NCBI RefSeq assembly: GCF_010092505.1
Contig: NZ_CP048021.1
Span: 1,612,001 to 1,676,000, forward strand
Direction: 5' to 3'
From: Virgibacillus sp. MSP4-1
GTDB lineage: Bacteria > Bacillota > Bacilli > Bacillales > Alkalibacillaceae
DNA: 64,000 nucleotides
The notes beneath the pieces are model-generated. The model saw nothing but the letters and a program-made list of their open reading frames with translations, did no database searches and was not told where the DNA came from. Position numbers and translations under genes: made by a program. This document shows, in pieces, positions 36,387 to 45,294 of this stretch (positions are counted from its first letter, which is position 1; each line of letters opens with the position of its first letter).

Positions 36387-39023
36387 TTATTTCGCATCAA
36401 ACCATGTTGTACCATGGGCAAAATCGACTTTTAATGGAACATCCAATTGAACCGTATTGACCATGACGTCCAGAACGGTCTGCTGAAGCTGTTCCACCTC
36501 ATTTTCAGGTGCCTCTAAGATTAATTCATCGTGGACCTGAAGCAGTAATTTAGCCTCAAACCTTTCCTCTTCCAGACGAGCCGCTAAATCAATCATTGCT
36601 TTCTTAATAATATCAGCCGCACTTCCCTGAATGGGTGTGTTCATTGCTGTACGTTCTGCAAAGCTTCTCCGGTTAAAATTACGGCTGTTGATTTCAGGTA
36701 AGTAACGGCGCCTGTTCATAATAGTTTGAACATAGCCATTTTGTTTTGCTTCCTTCACAATTTCATCCATATATTTCTTCACGCCCGGGAAACTCTCAAA
36801 GTAGGCTTCAATAAATGCCTTTGCTTCCTTTCTGGTAATTCCAAGACTCTGGCTTAAACCGTAATCACTGATTCCATATACAATGCCAAAGTTGACAGCC
36901 TTTGCCTGACGTCTCATATTGGACGTCACGTCATCCTCGCTAACGTTAAACACATCCATAGCCGTTTTCGTATGAATATCCTGGTTATTTCGGAAAGCAT
37001 CAATTAGTTTTTCATCACCAGCAATATGTGCAAGTACTCTTAGTTCAATCTGGGAATAGTCCCCAGCAAAAATAACCCAACTTTCATTGGAAGGAACGAA
37101 GGCCTGGCGGATTTTACGTCCTTCTTCAAGGCGAATCGGGATGTTTTGCAGGTTTGGTTCTGTAGAGCTTAATCGCCCGGTCTGCGTTAAAGCCTGATTA
37201 AATCTTGTATGAATTTTTTGTTCATCTTCATCAACCACCTTTAACAATCCCTCTATGTAAGTAGACTGTAATTTGCCTAACTGGCGATACAGCAGGATCT
37301 TAGGCATAATCTCATGCTTGTCCTTCAACTGTTCAAGTACATCAGCTGCCGTTGAATAGCCTGTTTTTGTCTTTTTAATCACTGGAAGCTCAAGCTTTTC
37401 AAACAGAATGACACCCAGCTGTTTAGGTGAGTTTATATTGAAGCGTTCGCCGGCTAATTCATAAATTTCCTGTTCGAGGGTGTCCAAACGCTCTTTTAAC
37501 TCCTCGCCCATTTTATTCAGGCGATTGGTGTCAACCTTTACACCGTAATACTCCATTTCGCCCAGCACGGTAGCTAACGGAAGCTCAAGCTCCGTATATA
37601 ATTGATGCTGATCGTTTTCTTTCAGTTTTTCTACAATGTGGTCTTTCAAATGATAAATCGCGTTTGCCTTTCTTACCACATGTTCAGACAAGACCTCGGA
37701 GTCCGGAACCTTCTGCTTTGCTCCCTTTCCAAATACTTCCTCATCGTAGGAAAGGTTATGATAATTCATTCGCCGACTAATGGAGGGAACATCATGATGA
37801 TTTTCCGCCGGGTTAATAATATAGGAAGCCAGCAGCATATCAAAACTTAAGCCCTTGATATCAATCCCTTTCCGTTTAAGGGCTACAGTAACCTGTTTTG
37901 CATCAAATACAAATTTTTTCTGATCCTCATTTTCTGCCCAGTTTTTAAATACGTCGGATCCCAACGCCGTCTCGGTCGGAATGAAATAGTGGCCCTGGTT
38001 ATTTACTACACCAAAACCTAAAATCATCCCATAGTAGTAATGTTCCTCAAGCATCTCAACAAAAAGTGCATCTTCACCTGTAAACATATCTGACTTAACG
38101 TCCTCAATAACTGTAAAATCAAGATCTTCAAGACTGTCGGCCTCTTCTGTCTCAGCTTCTCCTCCCTCTATTCGGGTCAGCAGTGAATGGAAGCCCAATT
38201 CTTTAAAGAGTCCCAGCACCTTTTGTGAAGGATAGCCATCATAGGTAACATCCGTTAATTTCACAGTTACTGGAGAATCCCGATTTATCGTCGCCAGTTC
38301 CTTACTCATAAATGCATCATCTTTATGGTTTTCCAGCTTTTCCTTTAATTTCTTCCCGCTGACTTCATCAATGTTTTCATAAATCGATTCCAGGGTTCCA
38401 AACTGATTTAACAGTTTAACGGCTGTTTTTTCACCAACCCCAGGTATTCCTGGAATGTTGTCTGAACTATCCCCCATCAGTGCCTTCATATCGACAACCT
38501 GTTCAGGGCGAATCCCCATTTTTTCCTCTAAGAAAGCCGGTGTGTAATTTTCAATGTTGGTGACTCCCTTTTTAGTTAGTGACACATTCACATCCTTGTC
38601 CACTAATTGTAAAAGGTCCCGGTCACCTGAAATGACTTTTACCTCCAAATCATCCTGCTTTGCTGATTTAGAGAGAGTGCCAATAATATCATCGGCTTCA
38701 AATTGATCTAATTCATAATGAGAAATCTCAAACGATTCAAGTAACTCTTTAACCAATGGAAACTGTTCAGAAAGTTCAGATGGAGTTTTCTGACGACCAC
38801 CTTTGTATTCTGTATAGGTTTTATGACGAAATGTTGTTTTCCCTGCATCAAAGGCCACCAGTACATGGGTCGGCTTTTCCTCCTCTAAAATCCTCAAAAG
38901 CATGGTCGTAAATCCGTACACAGCATTTGTATAAACTCCTTTTTCATTGTTCAGTAAAGGCAAGGCAAAAAAGGCACGATACAAAATACTATTCCCATCA
39001 ATCAATACTAATTTTTGTGACAT
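36387..39023 (-). CDS. polA: DNA polymerase I
   Basis: Fills gaps and removes RNA primers in repair and lagging-strand synthesis. The 878 residues show a 5'-3' exonuclease domain (about 1-290, VLIDGNSILYRAFFAL and DSSDNIPGIPGVGEKTA), a vestigial 3'-5' exonuclease domain (about 305-465) and a family A polymerase domain with GDYSQIELRVLAHIAGD and LLQVHDELILEAP. In the middle domain the Asp-x-Glu metal site of proofreading enzymes is replaced (LFVEMLEEHYYYG), as in other Bacillus Pol I, so proofreading is presumably absent. The ATG at 39023 follows GAGGAGTGGG. It lies 92 bases after hflC. Confidence 0.96.
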   Translation of the reverse strand: MSQKLVLIDGNSILYRAFFALPLLNNEKGVYTNAVYGFTTMLLRILEEEKPTHVLVAFDAGKTTFRHKTYTEYKGGRQKTPSELSEQFPLVKELLESFEISHYELDQFEADDIIGTLSKSAKQDDLEVKVISGDRDLLQLVDKDVNVSLTKKGVTNIENYTPAFLEEKMGIRPEQVVDMKALMGDSSDNIPGIPGVGEKTAVKLLNQFGTLESIYENIDEVSGKKLKEKLENHKDDAFMSKELATINRDSPVTVKLTDVTYDGYPSQKVLGLFKELGFHSLLTRIEGGEAETEEADSLEDLDFTVIEDVKSDMFTGEDALFVEMLEEHYYYGMILGFGVVNNQGHYFIPTETALGSDVFKNWAENEDQKKFVFDAKQVTVALKRKGIDIKGLSFDMLLASYIINPAENHHDVPSISRRMNYHNLSYDEEVFGKGAKQKVPDSEVLSEHVVRKANAIYHLKDHIVEKLKENDQHQLYTELELPLATVLGEMEYYGVKVDTNRLNKMGEELKERLDTLEQEIYELAGERFNINSPKQLGVILFEKLELPVIKKTKTGYSTAADVLEQLKDKHEIMPKILLYRQLGKLQSTYIEGLLKVVDEDEQKIHTRFNQALTQTGRLSSTEPNLQNIPIRLEEGRKIRQAFVPSNESWVIFAGDYSQIELRVLAHIAGDEKLIDAFRNNQDIHTKTAMDVFNVSEDDVTSNMRRQAKAVNFGIVYGISDYGLSQSLGITRKEAKAFIEAYFESFPGVKKYMDEIVKEAKQNGYVQTIMNRRRYLPEINSRNFNRRSFAERTAMNTPIQGSAADIIKKAMIDLAARLEEERFEAKLLLQVHDELILEAPENEVEQLQQTVLDVMVNTVQLDVPLKVDFAHGTTWFDAK

Positions 39024-39050
39024 CTTCCCACTCCTCATATTCCATCAAAA

Positions 39051-39106
39051 AGACGTTTCTTTCCATCTATTTTATCACGTATTGGATAAGAAGGAAAAAA
39101 ACGTCT
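39051..39106 (-). terminator. Possible terminator of hflKC
   Basis: AGACGTTT and AAACGTCT arms separated by about 40 bases and followed by TTTTTGATGG on the minus strand, between hflC and polA. The long loop makes partial read-through into polA plausible. Confidence 0.45.
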
Positions 39107-39115
39107 GTTTATTCA

Positions 39116-40042
39116 TTATTCCCCAAAATAACCGAGTAATGTCCTTGCATATGGCGAGTCGTGCGGGATAATGATGGTCGTCTGATCATCTACCGTTGTC
39201 TTGTAGGATTCAAGAGTGCGATATAAACGATAAAATTCAGGATCTTTGGAAAATGCTTCATTATAAATCTGAGCGGCTTCCTGTTCTCCTTCCGCCCGAA
39301 TCTGTTCTGCATCTGCTCTTGCCTTAGACAGCATCTCCTGAACTCTACGGTCAGTTTCCGCCATAATACGGCTCTTTTCCGCCTCACCTCTTGATAAATA
39401 TTCCTGTGCTGTTGATTCCCTTTCAGAAATCATTCTCGTATACACGGATTGTTCATTGGCTTCTGGTAAATCCGTACGCTTAATTCGTACATCCTTTACT
39501 TCCGCACCGTAATCACTTAATAGCTCATTTACTCTTTCCGTGATTCTGATATTCAAATCACTTCTGGATGACTTTTCATCATTAATGATTTCTTCATAAT
39601 TCATTTGTCCTAATTCCGTTCGAACCGTGGAGAAAATAAATTCCCCCATTCTGGACTGGGCTCCTACTACAGTTTTTGCAGTATTAATCATTCTGGTTGG
39701 ATCAGTGATACGCCAAACTGCATAGTTGTCAATAATTATTCGCTTTTTATCAAGCGTGTTGATCTCCTGCTCTTCCATATCGTAGCTCATATTTTTATTT
39801 GGCAATGTTGTTGTCGTCTGAATAAAAGGAATCTTAAAGTGAAGTCCGGGTTCACCTTCTACATCGACTACCTCTCCAAACTGACGGACCACTTTATACT
39901 CTCCCTCTTTGGTAATCATCATGCTGTTTAAAATAGTTATCAGCAGAATGATCAGTAAGAGGATGGAAATTCCAGCCTTCATATATTTTCTGAAGTTTAC
40001 AGGTTTTGACGTCTTCATGTCAAAAACATTTTCATCACTCAT
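39116..40042 (-). CDS. hflC: Membrane protease regulator HflC (SPFH family)
   Basis: Partner of HflK; together they form a large membrane-anchored cage that in Escherichia coli encloses and moderates the FtsH protease. The 308 residues have a short cytoplasmic N-terminus, one membrane helix (about 24-41, GISILLLIILLITILNSM), an SPFH domain (EGEYKVVRQFGEVVDVEGEPGLHFKIPF) and a coiled-coil region rich in Ala/Glu (MAETDRRVQEMLSKARADAEQIRAEGEQEA). The ATG at 40042 follows AAGGGAGC and overlaps hflK by eight bases. Bacillus subtilis 168 has, as far as I recall, no hflKC at this place, so this is an added pair between phoR and polA. Confidence 0.93.
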   Translation of the reverse strand: MSDENVFDMKTSKPVNFRKYMKAGISILLLIILLITILNSMMITKEGEYKVVRQFGEVVDVEGEPGLHFKIPFIQTTTTLPNKNMSYDMEEQEINTLDKKRIIIDNYAVWRITDPTRMINTAKTVVGAQSRMGEFIFSTVRTELGQMNYEEIINDEKSSRSDLNIRITERVNELLSDYGAEVKDVRIKRTDLPEANEQSVYTRMISERESTAQEYLSRGEAEKSRIMAETDRRVQEMLSKARADAEQIRAEGEQEAAQIYNEAFSKDPEFYRLYRTLESYKTTVDDQTTIIIPHDSPYARTLLGYFGE

Positions 40043-41021
40043 TTTTATTGCTCCCTTCTGCCTCATCTGTATTTTGCGATGACTCGCTTTCGCCCGGACG
40101 AATGGTCTGGGTATTAGCCTGATTCGTTAAAGGTAAATATTGAAGTGTATTTCCATCCTCATTCAGAATATAGACCTGAGCATTCGGTAATACATCCTCA
40201 AGAGTTTCAATGACCAGGCGATCTCTGGTTACATCAGGTGAGTCTGCATATTCTTCATATAAGGCATTAAACTGGGAAATATCCCCACGGGCCTTTTCAA
40301 TTCTTTCTACTTTATCCCCTTCAGCGCGCGAGATGATTGCATCCTTTTCCCCTAACGCTTCTTCTACCTGTTGATTTTCATATTTCTTTGCCTCATTAAT
40401 TTTTGTATTCATCGTTTCTCTGGCATCTGTTACTTTTGTGAATGCTTTTCGTACTTCCTGATTAGGCAAGTCTACTTCCTGAAGCTTCACATCAAGAATG
40501 GATATCCCGATGTCATAGTCTGATATGAGCTTCGTCAGTAAATCCCGAACGTCATTTTCTATTTCCGCTTTTCCCGAAGTTAAGGCTTCATCAATTTCAG
40601 ATGTTCCGATAATCCCTCTTAAAGAAGCTGAAGTAGCGTTCTCTAAAACACCTTTGGGATCGGTTGAGTTAAACAAGTATTTTTCAGGTTCTATGATTCT
40701 CCACTGAACAACCAGATCAGCCAGAACAATATTTTCATCTCCGGTGATCATCCTTATGACATCAGCATCCTCTTCACTGTCAGGATAATAACCGAAGTCC
40801 AGGCTAAAGGTTTCCTGTGACAAGGTTTCTACTGTCTGAATCGGCCATGGCAATTTAAAATGCAGACCAGGCTCCGTGTTTGTTTCCTCTGCTTCCCCAA
40901 GAGTGATGACCACTGCCTGCTCAGATTCGTCAACAGTATACCAGCTTGTAGCAACTGACAAACCTAGAATGATAATAATGATTACTAGTCCGATCCACAT
41001 ATAAATCCGACGTAAACTCAT
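40035..41021 (-). CDS. hflK: Membrane protease regulator HflK (SPFH family)
   Basis: SPFH-family partner of HflC. The 328 residues begin with one membrane helix (about 7-26, MWIGLVIIIIILGLSVATSW), followed by an SPFH domain (ESEQAVVITLGEAEETNTEPGLHFKLPWPIQ), the conserved coiled-coil (REVRKAFTKVTDARETMNTKINEA) and an acidic/polar tail. The ATG follows TAGGAGGTCACC. A sigma-W-type promoter lies 43 bases upstream, suggesting that the pair belongs to the envelope-stress response. Escherichia coli HflK has a longer Gly/Pro-rich N-terminus that is missing here. Confidence 0.92.
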   Translation of the reverse strand: MSLRRIYMWIGLVIIIIILGLSVATSWYTVDESEQAVVITLGEAEETNTEPGLHFKLPWPIQTVETLSQETFSLDFGYYPDSEEDADVIRMITGDENIVLADLVVQWRIIEPEKYLFNSTDPKGVLENATSASLRGIIGTSEIDEALTSGKAEIENDVRDLLTKLISDYDIGISILDVKLQEVDLPNQEVRKAFTKVTDARETMNTKINEAKKYENQQVEEALGEKDAIISRAEGDKVERIEKARGDISQFNALYEEYADSPDVTRDRLVIETLEDVLPNAQVYILNEDGNTLQYLPLTNQANTQTIRPGESESSQNTDEAEGSNKNE

Positions 41022-41063
41022 GTGGTGACCTCCTATGTATCGATATATTTTTTACAATTGTAT

Positions 41064-41089
41064 TACGATGAACGTACAAAAAGGTTTCA
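41064..41089 (-). promoter_or_regulatory. Sigma-W-type promoter of hflKC
   Basis: On the minus strand TGAAAC (41084-41089), 16 bases, CGTA (41064-41067): an exact match to the sigma-W consensus, lying between the phoR terminator and hflK. Confidence 0.78.
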
Positions 41090-41097
41090 ATAACAAC

Positions 41098-41128
41098 AAA
41101 AAAAAGATAGAGACGTATAATCTCTATC
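41098..41128 (-). terminator. Terminator of phoPR
   Basis: GATAGAG/CTCTATC stem with a nine-base loop and a run of eight T on the minus strand, about 65 bases after phoR. Confidence 0.9.
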
Positions 41129-41194
41129 AATCAATGAATTTGGATGAAAGGGTTATTATATAGATTATCAGACGATTATTTAGCTGCTATGTAT

Positions 41195-42949
41195 TTAAGA
41201 TGAAGATTCTGTAAACTTCTTTGGAATCCTTACAGAAAATATAGTTCCTTCATTCATTGTACTCTCAACCTCAATTTTCCCATGGTGAGCCTCAGCTATG
41301 TGTTTCACAATGGCCAGGCCTAATCCTGTCCCTCCGGAGTTCCTGCTTCTCGCCTTATCCACACGGTAAAAACGCTCAAAAATTCTCGGAAGGTGCTCCT
41401 GTGGAATGCCAATACCTGTATCTTTTATGTTAACTTGGACCTCATCCCTGTTTTCTTCAGCTCCTATATCTATCTGCCCGTCTTCTGGTGTATAATGAAT
41501 GGCATTCGACAACAGATTTAATAATAGCTGTGTAAAACGAGTGGCGTCTGCTTCAAGTTTCAGCGATGGAGAAACGTCCACTTTTATTTCAATTTGTTTT
41601 TCTTCAGCCGAATGGCGTACAAGCGAGAGAACATCATCAATCAGACTTTTTAATTTAATCCTTTCTATATTTAATTGAAAATCCTCTTTTTCAAGTTTTG
41701 ACAGCTCTAGCAAATCACTGATTAATACTTGCAGCCTTCCACTTTCCTTATGAATAATAGATAAAAATTTCTCACGTACTTCAGGATCTTCCCGGGCTCC
41801 ACCTAATAGCGTTTCAGCAAATCCTCTTATGGACGTAATAGGCGTTTTCAGTTCATGAGAAACATTTGCAACAAAGTCTTTTCTCATTTCTTCAAGACGC
41901 TTCAAATCCGTAATATCATGAAAAACAAGGACAACACCCTTCCATCTTTTCTGGTGGTTGAAAATAGGTGCCCCGGAAATCATAAAAAAGCGTCGTTCAA
42001 TATCAAAAGGAACAACCAGTGTCTTCTGGATATTCTCTTCAAACATAAATACATCTCTTACCGTGTCATGTACCTGATGGTAGGAAAGAGCCTCATAATA
42101 TAAATAGCCTAAATAAGAGGCAGAATCTCCTTTAAATGTGTTAAGAAAGGATCGATTCACTAACTGGATATACCCTTTCTCATTGATTAAAATCAAACCG
42201 CTATCCATGTTTTCTACAACTGCCATTAAACGGTCGTTCTGTATCTCTCGCTGCAAATTCATCTCATATAAATTTCTGGCCAGCAGGTTAATTGAGTTTG
42301 TCAGTTTTCCCGTTTCCCCGTACTGCGTTTCATAAGTACGGGCATTGTAGTTTCCTTCTGCAAGCTGGTAAGCCACATGGGATGCACTCCGTACAGGCCT
42401 TACATATTTATCCATAAAATGATAGCCAATAATGAAAATAATAATAAGAATCATAAATAAAACAACACCGATAAGCAGCCATATGTTGGCTGTAATCCCA
42501 CTCACTGATTTTAGGGGCAGCACAAATATAAGCGTGCCTTCGTTATTATCCAGAGATTTTTTTGAATAATACAGCCCATCATGCAGTAAGTGATCCTCGT
42601 TCTCAATGTCCGGCATGTTGCCTTGGAGAAATTGAATGATCTCAGATGGATTTTTATCTGTCACCTGTCCAGCAGTATTCAGAACCAATTCCTGTTCATG
42701 ATTAAACCATAAAATGCCTAATTTCAGCTGATTACTTACCGTTTTTAACTGGTTCGCTTTATTTCCTTCTGCTTGTTCAATATCATCCAAGAATTGACCA
42801 ATATATTCACTTTCTGCGCTGACTCGCTCATCAACAGCATCCAGCGTGAATTTCTTTGTGATTTGTACAAGTAAAAAACCAATAATGACCATGCTGACGA
42901 CAATTAAAATAGCATAGATCATAAACGTACGAGATGATGACTTATTCAT
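41195..42949 (-). CDS. phoR: Phosphate-responsive sensor histidine kinase PhoR
   Basis: Membrane kinase that phosphorylates PhoP in phosphate starvation. The 584 residues show helix 1 (about 9-28), an extracytoplasmic domain, helix 2 (about 154-178), HAMP, a PAS domain (about 235-345, ENMDSGLILINEKGYIQLVN), the dimerisation domain with the phosphorylated His in FVANVSHELKTPITSIRGF, and a HATPase domain with LLNLLSNAIHYTPEDG, DTGIGIPQEHLPRIFERFY and GGTGLGLAIVKHIAEAH. The start abuts the phoP stop codon with no gap, so translation is coupled. Other PAS/HAMP kinases such as WalK look similar; position between phoP and polA supports PhoR. Confidence 0.92.
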   Translation of the reverse strand: MNKSSSRTFMIYAILIVVSMVIIGFLLVQITKKFTLDAVDERVSAESEYIGQFLDDIEQAEGNKANQLKTVSNQLKLGILWFNHEQELVLNTAGQVTDKNPSEIIQFLQGNMPDIENEDHLLHDGLYYSKKSLDNNEGTLIFVLPLKSVSGITANIWLLIGVVLFMILIIIFIIGYHFMDKYVRPVRSASHVAYQLAEGNYNARTYETQYGETGKLTNSINLLARNLYEMNLQREIQNDRLMAVVENMDSGLILINEKGYIQLVNRSFLNTFKGDSASYLGYLYYEALSYHQVHDTVRDVFMFEENIQKTLVVPFDIERRFFMISGAPIFNHQKRWKGVVLVFHDITDLKRLEEMRKDFVANVSHELKTPITSIRGFAETLLGGAREDPEVREKFLSIIHKESGRLQVLISDLLELSKLEKEDFQLNIERIKLKSLIDDVLSLVRHSAEEKQIEIKVDVSPSLKLEADATRFTQLLLNLLSNAIHYTPEDGQIDIGAEENRDEVQVNIKDTGIGIPQEHLPRIFERFYRVDKARSRNSGGTGLGLAIVKHIAEAHHGKIEVESTMNEGTIFSVRIPKKFTESSS

Positions 42950-43645
42950 TTATTTTGGAGCCTCCAATTTGTAGCCAAGCCCTCTAATCGTTTTAATATA
43001 TACAGGTTTTTTTGTATCAGGTTCAATTTTTTCCCGCAAATGACTGATGTGCACATCGACAATTCTGGTATCACCAACAAAATCATAATTCCAGACAGCA
43101 CTTAACAACTGATCTCTCGACAGGACTTTACCAAAATTCCGGGCAAGATATAGAAGCAATTCAAATTCTTTAGGTGTGAATTCCAACAACCGCTGATTCA
43201 TATAGGCTTCATACTGATCAGGATAGATAACGAGGTCTCTGATAACCATCTTATCAGAACTGTCATCATGATCCTGTTTCTTAAAACGTCTTAAAATCGC
43301 TTTAATACGTGCGACTACTTCACGGGGACTGAAGGGCTTTGTTAAGTAGTCATCGGCCCCGATCTCAAGTCCGAGTACTCGGTCAAACTCCTCATCCTTT
43401 GCTGTCAGCATTAGAACAGGTACTTCCAGCCCTCTTTGACGAAGAGTGCGGCAAACCTCCATTCCATCTAACTCAGGAAGCATTAAATCGAGGATAATCA
43501 GATCAAATTCTTCCTTTTCAGCAGCCTTCAAGGCTTCTTCTCCATCATAAACGGCTTCTGCCTCAAAACCTGCCTGTTCAATATTATATTTTAAGAGCGT
43601 TACAATAGATTCTTCATCGTCTACAATTAAAATTCGTTTCCCCAT
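42950..43645 (-). CDS. phoP: Phosphate-responsive response regulator PhoP
   Basis: OmpR-type regulator of phosphate-starvation genes. The 231 residues consist of a receiver domain (about 4-115; acidic pair DDEE, phosphorylated Asp in DLIILDLMLPELDGMEVC, Thr in VLMLTAKD, Lys in YLTKPFSPREVVAR) and a winged-helix DNA-binding domain (LLEFTPKEFELLLYLARN, VDVHISHLREKIE, IKTIRGLGYKLE). The ATG follows GGGGTGG. A direct repeat resembling a PhoP box lies 73 bases upstream, suggesting autoregulation. Order mdh-maoC-phoP-phoR matches relatives. Confidence 0.94.
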   Translation of the reverse strand: MGKRILIVDDEESIVTLLKYNIEQAGFEAEAVYDGEEALKAAEKEEFDLIILDLMLPELDGMEVCRTLRQRGLEVPVLMLTAKDEEFDRVLGLEIGADDYLTKPFSPREVVARIKAILRRFKKQDHDDSSDKMVIRDLVIYPDQYEAYMNQRLLEFTPKEFELLLYLARNFGKVLSRDQLLSAVWNYDFVGDTRIVDVHISHLREKIEPDTKKPVYIKTIRGLGYKLEAPK

Positions 43646-43718
43646 TTAACCACCCCAACTTCTATTTACCTCCATCATATACCGTGCGAAAGAAAATAAA
43701 AAGAAGTCTAAATAAAAA

Positions 43719-43735
43719 TTTACATGATATTTACA
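43719..43735. promoter_or_regulatory. PhoP-box-like direct repeat
   Basis: TTTACA, five bases (TGATA), TTTACA on the plus strand gives two hexamers 11 bases apart, close to the TT(A/T/C)ACA-N5 pattern bound by PhoP. It lies upstream of phoP. Only two clear hexamers are present, where strong sites have four. Confidence 0.5.
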
Positions 43736-43779
43736 TTGGTTCGGTAAAGAGTATTTTGTACTCAGAAGTCCACTCTATT

Positions 43780-44256
43780 CTAGTGAAAATTTTCCAAAGA
43801 GCGGCTGATGATGGACTCCGGCTGATAAGGGGGACAGACTTCAATTCTTCCTTCTATAACGATATCCTGTTCTGAGTCTGTGGCATAGACTTGCAGGATG
43901 GTACGATGGTTCTCTGTATCTATTTCCATAACTTCTAAATGCAAATGAATTTCATCATCATGATAGACCGGTTTCTGATAGGAAAGATGTTGTTCAGTTA
44001 TATGGCTGCCAGGTCCGGGCAGATGATTCGTTACTGCTGTTGAAATAAATCCGTAAAGCATGATGGAAGGAATAAGAGGACGTTTGTATGGTGTCTGCGA
44101 AGCGTAATCATGCTGAATATATAAGGGATTAGAATCATTCGTTAGTCCTAAATACAGCAACAAGTCCTTATCCTCCATTTTCACCTTTGTCTCATAGCTA
44201 TCTCCTATTTTAAGGTCATTAATGGTATGACCCAGCTTTCTTTTTTTAAAGAACAT
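43780..44256 (-). CDS. MaoC-like dehydratase
   Basis: A 158-residue hot-dog-fold protein, probably an (R)-specific enoyl-CoA hydratase or a related acyl-CoA dehydratase. The hydratase 2 motif is recognisable in LTNDSNPLYIQHDYA (Asp and His), followed by PLIPSIMLYGFIS and a C-terminal strand VYHDDEIHLHLEVMEI. No acyl-carrier partner is nearby. It sits between phoP and mdh. The ATG follows GGAGGTGC, and a cre-like site lies 15 bases upstream of the start, so carbon catabolite control is possible. Substrate is unknown. Confidence 0.85.
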   Translation of the reverse strand: MFFKKRKLGHTINDLKIGDSYETKVKMEDKDLLLYLGLTNDSNPLYIQHDYASQTPYKRPLIPSIMLYGFISTAVTNHLPGPGSHITEQHLSYQKPVYHDDEIHLHLEVMEIDTENHRTILQVYATDSEQDIVIEGRIEVCPPYQPESIISRSLENFH

Positions 44257-44270
44257 TTCAGCACCTCCAA

Positions 44271-44284
44271 TGTAAGCGTTTTCC
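44271..44284. promoter_or_regulatory. cre-like site before the MaoC gene
   Basis: TGTAAGCGTTTTCC agrees with the CcpA-binding consensus TGWAARCGYTWNCW at all positions but the last. It lies between mdh and the MaoC gene. A single site of this length can occur by chance. Confidence 0.5.
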
Positions 44285-44297
44285 TAAATGGTGTAAA

Positions 44298-44325
44298 AAG
44301 AATTCGGGAAAATTCCCGAATTCTT
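44298..44325 (-). terminator. Terminator of citZ-icd-mdh
   Basis: AAGAATTCGGG/CCCGAATTCTT stem with a six-base loop, followed by TTTAC on the minus strand, eight bases after the mdh stop codon. Confidence 0.88.
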
Positions 44326-44332
44326 TTATAAG

Positions 44333-45271
44333 TTATGATAATACTTTTAATACATTTTTAACCGAATCTGCTGATTTATCGAGATCAGCTTTTTCTTCTT
44401 CTGTTAAGTCTAATTCGATGACCTTTTCAATTCCATTACCACCAAGAATGGTTGGAACGCCAAGGTATATGCCTTCGTATCCGTATTCGCCTTCAAGATA
44501 GGCGATGGAAGGCAACACTCTTCGCTGGTCCTTCAAGATGGCCTCTGTCATTTCAGTTAAGGAGGCTGCAGGGGCATAGTAGGCACTGCCATTCCCTAAT
44601 AATCCTACAATTTCCCCTCCACCTTTTCGGGTACGCTCAACTATGGCATCTATTCGATCCTGTGGCAACAGTTTCTCCAGAGGAATTCCTCCTGCATAAG
44701 AGTATCTGATTAACGGAACCATGTCGTCGCCATGTCCCCCTAACACAAAGCCTGTAATATCTTTTACGGAAAGATTCAGCTCCTGAGCAACAAATGTACG
44801 GAAACGGGCAGTATCCAGCACACCAGATTGGCCGATAACACGGTTTTTAGGGAATCCTGACTCCTGAAATACTGCATAGGTCATTGCGTCTACAGGATTT
44901 GTTAAGACTACAATCAGACAATCAGGAGAATATTTGACAATATCCTTTGTCACCGACTTCATAATCTTTGCATTGGTGCTTACTAAATCATCACGGCTCA
45001 TCCCGGGTTTACGTGCAATCCCTGCCGTAATAATGACGAGATCTGAACCCTTTGTATCTTCATAATCAGATGTACCGGTGATATTAGCATCAAAGCCTTG
45101 AACAGGGCCAGCCTCCAGCATATCCAATGCCTTCCCTTTTGTTGGGTCCTCCATATCCGGAACATCCACAAGCACGACATCCGCAAGTTCCTTTTGAGCC
45201 ACCATAAGAGCCGTTGTAGCACCAGTAAAACCGGCACCTATAACGGAAACCTTCTTACGCTTAATTGCCAT
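44333..45271 (-). CDS. mdh: Malate dehydrogenase
   Basis: NAD-dependent oxidation of malate to oxaloacetate in the TCA cycle. The 312 residues are of the lactate-dehydrogenase-like type: [16 protein letters not shown] (NAD site), [20 protein letters not shown] (substrate Arg loop), [10 protein letters not shown] and [10 protein letters not shown] (catalytic His). The ATG follows AAGGAGGC. It is the last gene of the citZ-icd-mdh cluster, 23 bases after icd, with a terminator behind it. Confidence 0.97.
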   Translation of the reverse strand: MAIKRKKVSVIGAGFTGATTALMVAQKELADVVLVDVPDMEDPTKGKALDMLEAGPVQGFDANITGTSDYEDTKGSDLVIITAGIARKPGMSRDDLVSTNAKIMKSVTKDIVKYSPDCLIVVLTNPVDAMTYAVFQESGFPKNRVIGQSGVLDTARFRTFVAQELNLSVKDITGFVLGGHGDDMVPLIRYSYAGGIPLEKLLPQDRIDAIVERTRKGGGEIVGLLGNGSAYYAPAASLTEMTEAILKDQRRVLPSIAYLEGEYGYEGIYLGVPTILGGNGIEKVIELDLTEEEKADLDKSADSVKNVLKVLS

Positions 45272-45294
45272 GACGTATGCCTCCTTATTTCTGA

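Noticed and set aside
42950-43645. WalR rather than PhoP
   Set aside because: Receiver and DNA-binding domains are similar, but the neighbours (mdh side, phoR, polA) are those of phoPR; walRK lies with yycHIJ genes, which are absent.
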